From Xanthomonas cassavae CFBP 4642 (GTDB lineage Bacteria; Pseudomonadota; Gammaproteobacteria; Xanthomonadales; Xanthomonadaceae): a stretch of 64,000 nucleotides of DNA. The notes under the pieces are model-generated. The model had not been told where the DNA came from, searched no databases, and saw nothing but the letters and a program-made list of their open reading frames with translations. Below are positions 57,737 through 64,000 of the stretch, in pieces; the stretch's first letter is position 1; each line of letters opens with the position of its first letter. Made by a program: the position numbers and the translations under genes. The DNA is taken from the NCBI RefSeq assembly GCF_000454545.1, contig NZ_CM002139.1:3410901-3474900 (forward strand). Direction: 5' to 3'.

Positions 57737-60094
57737 TTACGAAGCCATTTTTCTCAGCATTATCAACATGCTGGAAATGATGCCGGGGGCCGCCGAAGAC
57801 CGCTCCGGCAGCGCCATGTAGGCGATCGAGCTACCGTCTTCTTCGGCCAGGGCTACATACATCGCGTCGCTGCGCTGGTTCACGCTGAAGCCATTGATGG
57901 TGGTGAATTTATCCGCATCCAGGCACTGCGCACGCCCGCTGCGAAGCTCGCTGTCGTAGGCCGCACAGCTGTCAGTGGACGACAGGTAATGCACCCGGCC
58001 ATCCGCACCTGGTGCCCAACTGCGATACCGCCAACGCGATGGCTGCTGCGGATCCACTGCTCGTACGCTGTCGGCGGCCAGGGTCGGTGCGATCTGCCAC
58101 AAGCCTGCGCCACTCAGATGCGTGAACAGCACTTGCCCGCTTGTGCGATCCAGGCGCAGCTGCGAGACATCCTGCAAGCTTGCCAGCGCGCGCCAGGGCC
58201 GACTGCGCCGGTCGTAGAGCGTGGCGAAGGTGTGCCCATCGTCGTCGGCAGCAACAATCAGCACCTGATTGGGATCAGGCAGATAGATGGCTTGCAGCGG
58301 CCGAGTCTGCGGTACCGGCAGCCGGACCGCCTTGCCGATGGCCGGCGTCACTTCGAACAGCGCTGCGTGCCCCTCTGCGTCGCTACCGTTGACCAGTATC
58401 TGCCGCGAGTCGGCTGACCAATCCGCGGCCTGTCGCGCATCCGGCCGCACCCCTTCGATCAACCGCACCGAACCAGGCTTGGTGACATCGCCCCACCACA
58501 GGCTGTAAGCACCGGAGCGATTGGAAGCGAAAACGAGTTGGCGCTCATCAGGCGCAATCATCGGATGGTCGTCGCGTCCACTCGATGCGAACAGCCGGCG
58601 CCGAATGTAACCACCATTCATCGGGTCATGGATGACCTGATGCACGCCAAACTGCGGCTTGCGCTGGACGAACACCAGATGGCCATGCGCCACGTCCGGC
58701 GCCTGCGCGTCGTCCACACCCAGATCGTGCAGGCTGCGGTCGACCAGATCGAGCCGATACAGCCGCGCCTCGCTATCGACGCGGCGCCCGAAAATCAGGC
58801 CGCTGCCATCAGGCAGCCAGCTCCAGCCGCGGATGTCGGCATTGTCATGGGTCAGGCGTTCGGCGGTGCCACCGCGTGCAGGAATCCGCCAGAGATCGCC
58901 GAGCTGGGGGTTTCGCTGGAACACGATCCAGCGTCCATCCGGGGAATAGCGCGGCGCGTAATCGAAGTCGGTCGGCTGCGCATTGTAGGCCAGCTCCTGC
59001 CATCGACCGCTTTCCAGATCCAGGCGCCGGATCCGCGGCGCGCCCTGCGCGCCGGTCATGCTGCCGAACAGCAATGCGCGTCCGTCGGGCGACCAGCTGA
59101 AACTGAGCATGTCGGCGCCATCACAACGCGTCACTTCGCGTGAGGCGGCGGCGGCGCCGGCGGCCGCAGCAATCATGATCCTGCAACTACCGTCCGGTGC
59201 CTGCCGCGCGAACGCGATTTCGCGTCCATCCGGCGACCAGGCCGGCAATCGATCCGAGACGCCGGGGGCAGGCGTTTCCAGCACACGCGGATAGGCGTTG
59301 TCGGTAGTCTTGACCAGGATCGAGGTGCCCACGCGATCATTGGTCAGCGAGGCATAGGCAACCATCGTGCCATCGGGCGAAAGACTGGGGGTGAGATCGA
59401 ACCCACCGCCTGCAGTGATCACCCGGTACGGCCGTTTGGGGCTGCCTGGCACCGCCGGTGCCGACGCGGCAGTGTCGGTGGCTTGCGGTCGCAGCCACAG
59501 CGTGCGCGCCGCAAGCCCCAACACCACCAGCAATGCCAGACTGGCAACGACCAAGGCCATCCAGCGGCGCCGATGCTGCGCCTTTGGTATCGCAGTTAGG
59601 CGCTGTGCGTTTGCCTGCTGGCCGGCGCCAGACCCGGCATGCATCGGCCGGGTTGCGACTGGCGCCGCGTGCTCGGACAGCAGCTCGCCCGGAGTCACGA
59701 ATGTGTCTGGCACCTGCACCACCATGGGTGGCTCGACGTGCAGATCCCACGCCACCGGCGCCAACAGGCGGTAGCCGGTCTTGGAAATCGTCTCGATATG
59801 CTCCGAGCGCTGGCTGCCATGGCTGCCCAGCGCCTTGCGCAACTGCGTAACGGCCTGGGTGACGACGTCATTGGTGGGCAGGGTGTCGGGCCAGACCTCG
59901 GCCAACAGTTGTTCGCGCGTGACCACCTGCCCTGGCTGCCTGGCCAGGGTCAGCAGCACTGCCAGGGATTTCGGCGCCAGCCGCAGCGCGCGCTTGGCGC
60001 CCGGTGCATGCACTTCGCGCGAGGCAATGTCGACCACACACTGCCCGACACGCAGCCGGCCAGAGGACATCGCAGTAGCGGGAGAAACACTCAT
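57737..60094 (-). CDS. winged-helix (CadC/ToxR-type) membrane regulator with PD40 repeats
   Basis: About 785 residues (start uncertain: ATG 60094, with ATG at 60070 or 60199 possible). OmpR/PhoB-type winged helix at about 11-113 (LAPKSLAVLLTLARQPGQVVTREQLLAEVWPD, KTGYRLLAPV), one TM segment about 178-198 (WMALVVASLALLVVLGLAA) and a large periplasmic part with TolB-like PD40 beta-propeller repeats (LSPDGTMVAYAS, WSPDGREIAFAR, YSPDGRWIVFQR). This is the layout of one-component sensors that bind DNA from the membrane. 111 bp upstream of the AraC gene on the same strand. Confidence 0.88.
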   Translation of the reverse strand: MSVSPATAMSSGRLRVGQCVVDIASREVHAPGAKRALRLAPKSLAVLLTLARQPGQVVTREQLLAEVWPDTLPTNDVVTQAVTQLRKALGSHGSQRSEHIETISKTGYRLLAPVAWDLHVEPPMVVQVPDTFVTPGELLSEHAAPVATRPMHAGSGAGQQANAQRLTAIPKAQHRRRWMALVVASLALLVVLGLAARTLWLRPQATDTAASAPAVPGSPKRPYRVITAGGGFDLTPSLSPDGTMVAYASLTNDRVGTSILVKTTDNAYPRVLETPAPGVSDRLPAWSPDGREIAFARQAPDGSCRIMIAAAAGAAAASREVTRCDGADMLSFSWSPDGRALLFGSMTGAQGAPRIRRLDLESGRWQELAYNAQPTDFDYAPRYSPDGRWIVFQRNPQLGDLWRIPARGGTAERLTHDNADIRGWSWLPDGSGLIFGRRVDSEARLYRLDLVDRSLHDLGVDDAQAPDVAHGHLVFVQRKPQFGVHQVIHDPMNGGYIRRRLFASSGRDDHPMIAPDERQLVFASNRSGAYSLWWGDVTKPGSVRLIEGVRPDARQAADWSADSRQILVNGSDAEGHAALFEVTPAIGKAVRLPVPQTRPLQAIYLPDPNQVLIVAADDDGHTFATLYDRRSRPWRALASLQDVSQLRLDRTSGQVLFTHLSGAGLWQIAPTLAADSVRAVDPQQPSRWRYRSWAPGADGRVHYLSSTDSCAAYDSELRSGRAQCLDADKFTTINGFSVNQRSDAMYVALAEEDGSSIAYMALPERSSAAPGIISSMLIMLRKMAS

Positions 60095-60305
60095 CGGCAA
60101 AGAACAGGCATCGGCATGCAAGAACCACAGAAGACGCAACACACGAAAGCTGCGAAGCGCCAAATTCAGCAAAGGACGACGACCGACTGTGTCATGCATC
60201 CATTTGATGCAAATTTTACTCTATGCCCCGTTGCTTCCTATGACAGGCAGTGACGTCAGGCTCTCTCTCTCTCGCCGACGAATTCAAATAATAAAGATGT
60301 TCCCT

Positions 60306-60330
60306 TCGCGCCTTCTGGCGCGATTTTTTT
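60306..60330 (+). terminator. orphan rho-independent terminator (plus strand)
   Basis: TCGCGCC (60306-60312)/GGCGCGA (60317-60323), 4-nt loop TTCT, then seven T. No plus-strand gene is upstream, and the flanking genes are both on minus. May end a short antisense or small RNA starting in the 60200-60300 region. The rest of 60095-60496 shows no gene. Confidence 0.6.
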
Positions 60331-60496
60331 ATCTGCGATTCAGTTAGACGGCCCGTAAGCCTTGAAATATGTAACCGCTTGCAAATCGGTGCAGCGCGGC
60401 ACTTGCGGGAGCCGCTGCAATCTGCACAAAAATTTGCTGAACTGTTCCTAAGCAGCCCGCGTGTCACGCAGGCTGCCGTGCAACCGCGTGACCCGG

Positions 60497-62494
<1,998 letters not shown>

Positions 62495-62501
62495 CTAACG
62501 A

Positions 62502-62588
62502 AGCTTCCCTACGCCGGTATGAGCCGGATCAGGTTCCAAGGGACTATCTCAACCGCAACGGTGCTGCGGTACCCCCACTTCGGCGGCG
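62502..62588 (-). promoter_or_regulatory. TPP riboswitch (THI element) upstream of thiC
   Basis: On the minus strand the order is GTGGGGGTACCGC, then TTGAGATAG, then CCCTTGGAACCTGATC, then CGGCTCATACCGGCGTAGGGAAGC, which matches the pyrophosphate- and HMP-sensing parts of the TPP aptamer. CUGAGA reads UUGAGA here. The aptamer ends about 128 nt before the thiC ATG. Identified by motif order; no covariance search. Confidence 0.92.
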
Positions 62589-62769
62589 ATTAAACCACAT
62601 CGCCAAGACAGGCGGCATGCGCTGATGCAGCCAGGGCGTGCGTGCCACCCGCACGGCCCGCCTCGCTACAGCTGAACACACCCCTCGCCCCTGACATGCA
62701 CCGACATTTCCACGGCATGCCGCCTGGCTAGCCTGCCCGCATAACGACAAGAAACTGCTCTCTCTCCCT

Positions 62770-62794
62770 GCCGCCGACCTTCGGCGGCTTTTTT
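62770..62794 (+). terminator. orphan rho-independent terminator upstream of the S9 peptidase gene
   Basis: GCCGCCGA (62770-62777)/TCGGCGGC (62781-62788), 3-nt loop, then six T. No gene on plus precedes it. It ends 67 bp before the S9 peptidase start, so it may be an attenuator in the leader or the end of a short RNA. Nothing else in 62589-62769. Confidence 0.65.
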
Positions 62795-62861
62795 GTCCGG
62801 CGCTTGCCAGCACCCGTTGAGTTTCGTTATCGTTTTGTGAAATAGGGGATGGACAACGCGA

Positions 62862-64000
62862 ATGCGCAGGATGCAGTGGTGTGCCTGGATGGTGGCCGTG
62901 TCTGTGTGGGCATCGGCCGGTGGCGTGACAGCGGAGCCGCCGCCCGCGGAGGCGTTCGTCGAGTCCGGCCCGATCTCCTCGCCGTCGATGTCGCCGGACG
63001 GCAAGCACCTGGCGGTCAGTGCGGACCTGGGCGACGGCAATTACGCCCTGGTGGTGTATCGCATCGCCGATATGCAATCCACCATCATGCTGCGTCTGCC
63101 ACGCTACGAACTGCCGGTGCGCATCGCCTGGGTCAGCGACCGACGCCTGGTGATCGGCAAGGGCCGCAAGCTTGGTTCGCTGGAAGAACCGGTGCCGATG
63201 GGCGAGATCATTGCTACCGACCTGGATGGCGGTAATCAGCGCTATGTCTACGGCTACCAGCAGAGCACCCGCAACGCCGGGCTGGAGCGCGGCTTCGGCT
63301 ATATCGAAGGGCTGCCCAGCCGCCGCAATGGCCATTTCTACATGCGGCGCCTGTCGCCGGATTCGCGCCATTCGATGCTCTACGACGTGGATGCGACCAC
63401 CACCACGCATCGGCTGATCGCCGACATCGATATGCAGGACCTGCGGTTCGTGCTCGACAGGGACGGCGTGGCGCAATACGCCTATGGCACCGACGACGAC
63501 GACACCTCGCTGCTGTTCCGCCGCAGCGGGAACGGCTGGACGCCGCTGACGCAGATCCAGGCCAACTGGCGCCCGTTCACCTTTGCCGACCAGCCGGGGC
63601 GTGTCTACGGCTGGTACAGCGACGCCGGTGGCCCGGCGGCCCTGGTGTCCAGCGATCCGGACGGCCAGCAGCGCAGCGTCCTGGCGTCGGATCCGTTCTA
63701 CGACGTCGACGACCTGCAATGGGGGCCGGTCCCCGCCGCACCGTTCGCTGCACGGCTCGGGCCAGGTCAACCGACACTGCGCTACTTTGCGCAGGACGAT
63801 GCCCAAGCCCAGCTGCATCGCAGCCTCAGCCAGACGCTGGCCGGCCAGTACGTGGACTTCGTCAACTTCACCGAGGATGGCAGTTCCTTGCTGCTGAAGG
63901 CCTACAGCGACCGCGACGCCGGCGCCTGGTACATCTTCAACCGCCCGACCAATACGCTCAAACTGGTCATCAAGGCCCGCAACGCCCTGCCGGCCGCCCA
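62862..64000 (+). CDS. S9 family peptidase, N-terminal part (runs off right edge)
   Basis: About 380 residues from ATG at 62862 (ATG at 62871 is also possible). Sec signal peptide (MVAVSVWASAGGVTA) and a beta-propeller-like N-domain beginning FVESGPISSPSMSPDGKHLAVSADLGDGNYALVVY, VRIAWVSDRRLVIG, then FYMRRLSPDSRHSMLYDVDATTT. The catalytic alpha/beta-hydrolase domain lies past the edge, so activity cannot be checked. Similar periplasmic acylaminoacyl/dipeptidyl peptidases are common in Xanthomonas. Confidence 0.82.
   Translation, partial: MRRMQWCAWMVAVSVWASAGGVTAEPPPAEAFVESGPISSPSMSPDGKHLAVSADLGDGNYALVVYRIADMQSTIMLRLPRYELPVRIAWVSDRRLVIGKGRKLGSLEEPVPMGEIIATDLDGGNQRYVYGYQQSTRNAGLERGFGYIEGLPSRRNGHFYMRRLSPDSRHSMLYDVDATTTTHRLIADIDMQDLRFVLDRDGVAQYAYGTDDDDTSLLFRRSGNGWTPLTQIQANWRPFTFADQPGRVYGWYSDAGGPAALVSSDPDGQQRSVLASDPFYDVDDLQWGPVPAAPFAARLGPGQPTLRYFAQDDAQAQLHRSLSQTLAGQYVDFVNFTEDGSSLLLKAYSDRDAGAWYIFNRPTNTLKLVIKARNALPAA

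Overview
The window looks like chromosomal DNA of a Xanthomonas species (Gammaproteobacteria, Xanthomonadaceae). The sequence is GC-rich throughout. Gene content fits the genus: pyrophosphate-dependent phosphofructokinase with a membrane H+-pyrophosphatase, two long TonB-dependent receptors, a lone Xanthomonas VirD4-interacting (XVIPCD) domain, and 6S RNA between zapA and the formyl-THF cyclo-ligase gene. This is recognition by eye; no database search was possible. I saw no insertion sequence, prophage, CRISPR array, rRNA or tRNA gene. The order reads as stable core chromosome with accessory inserts.

Layout. 1-3 kb: D-glucarate catabolism (ketoglutarate semialdehyde dehydrogenase, cut by the left edge; kdgD) with a divergent LysR regulator. 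3-7.4 kb, minus strand: spoT, rpoZ, gmk, yicC. 7.4-10.3 kb, plus strand: rph, a VOC protein and rdgB translationally coupled by ATGA overlaps, then hemW. 10.6-15.2 kb: DUF1631 protein, PilZ protein, pepQ, lone XVIPCD protein. 15.5-19.8 kb: pepP and UPF0149 on minus; TIGR02449, zapA, 6S RNA, fau and EVE on plus. 20-23.4 kb: rpiA (preceded by a 7-bp tandem array), DUF192 lipoprotein, SirB1, rubredoxin, thiE. 23.7-31.7 kb: Oar-type TonB receptor, hemL, MalT-like LuxR regulator. 31.8-38.6 kb: azurin, a frameshifted aminotransferase, HAD hydrolase, argD, a frameshifted potassium channel, SDR, RIO-like kinase. 38.8-44.6 kb: DedA-PAP2-LssY fusion, bestrophin, Lon N-domain protein, mpl. 44.7-53.3 kb: a candidate sRNA, adk, then pfp, hppA and ppa with two small secreted unknown proteins on the opposite strand, and a REC-HDOD protein. 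53.8-60.1 kb: a minus-strand block of winged-helix/PD40 membrane regulator, AraC regulator and TonB receptor. 60.5-64 kb: thiC under a TPP riboswitch, and an S9 peptidase cut by the right edge.

Themes. Pyrophosphate handling is concentrated at 45.7-52 kb (glycolytic use, ion pumping, soluble hydrolysis), next to adenylate kinase. Thiamine genes occur twice (thiE, thiC). Regulation through (p)ppGpp (spoT), cyclic-di-GMP (PilZ) and HDOD proteins is present. A family of 7-bp (GATTCCC-like) intergenic elements sits directly against the start codons of gmk, rpiA and the SDR gene, none of which keeps a clear Shine-Dalgarno sequence. The most noteworthy items are the stand-alone XVIPCD protein, the unassigned sRNA candidate at 44.75-44.88 kb, the heptad elements, the PAP2 domain lacking its signature residues, and the pyrophosphate cluster.
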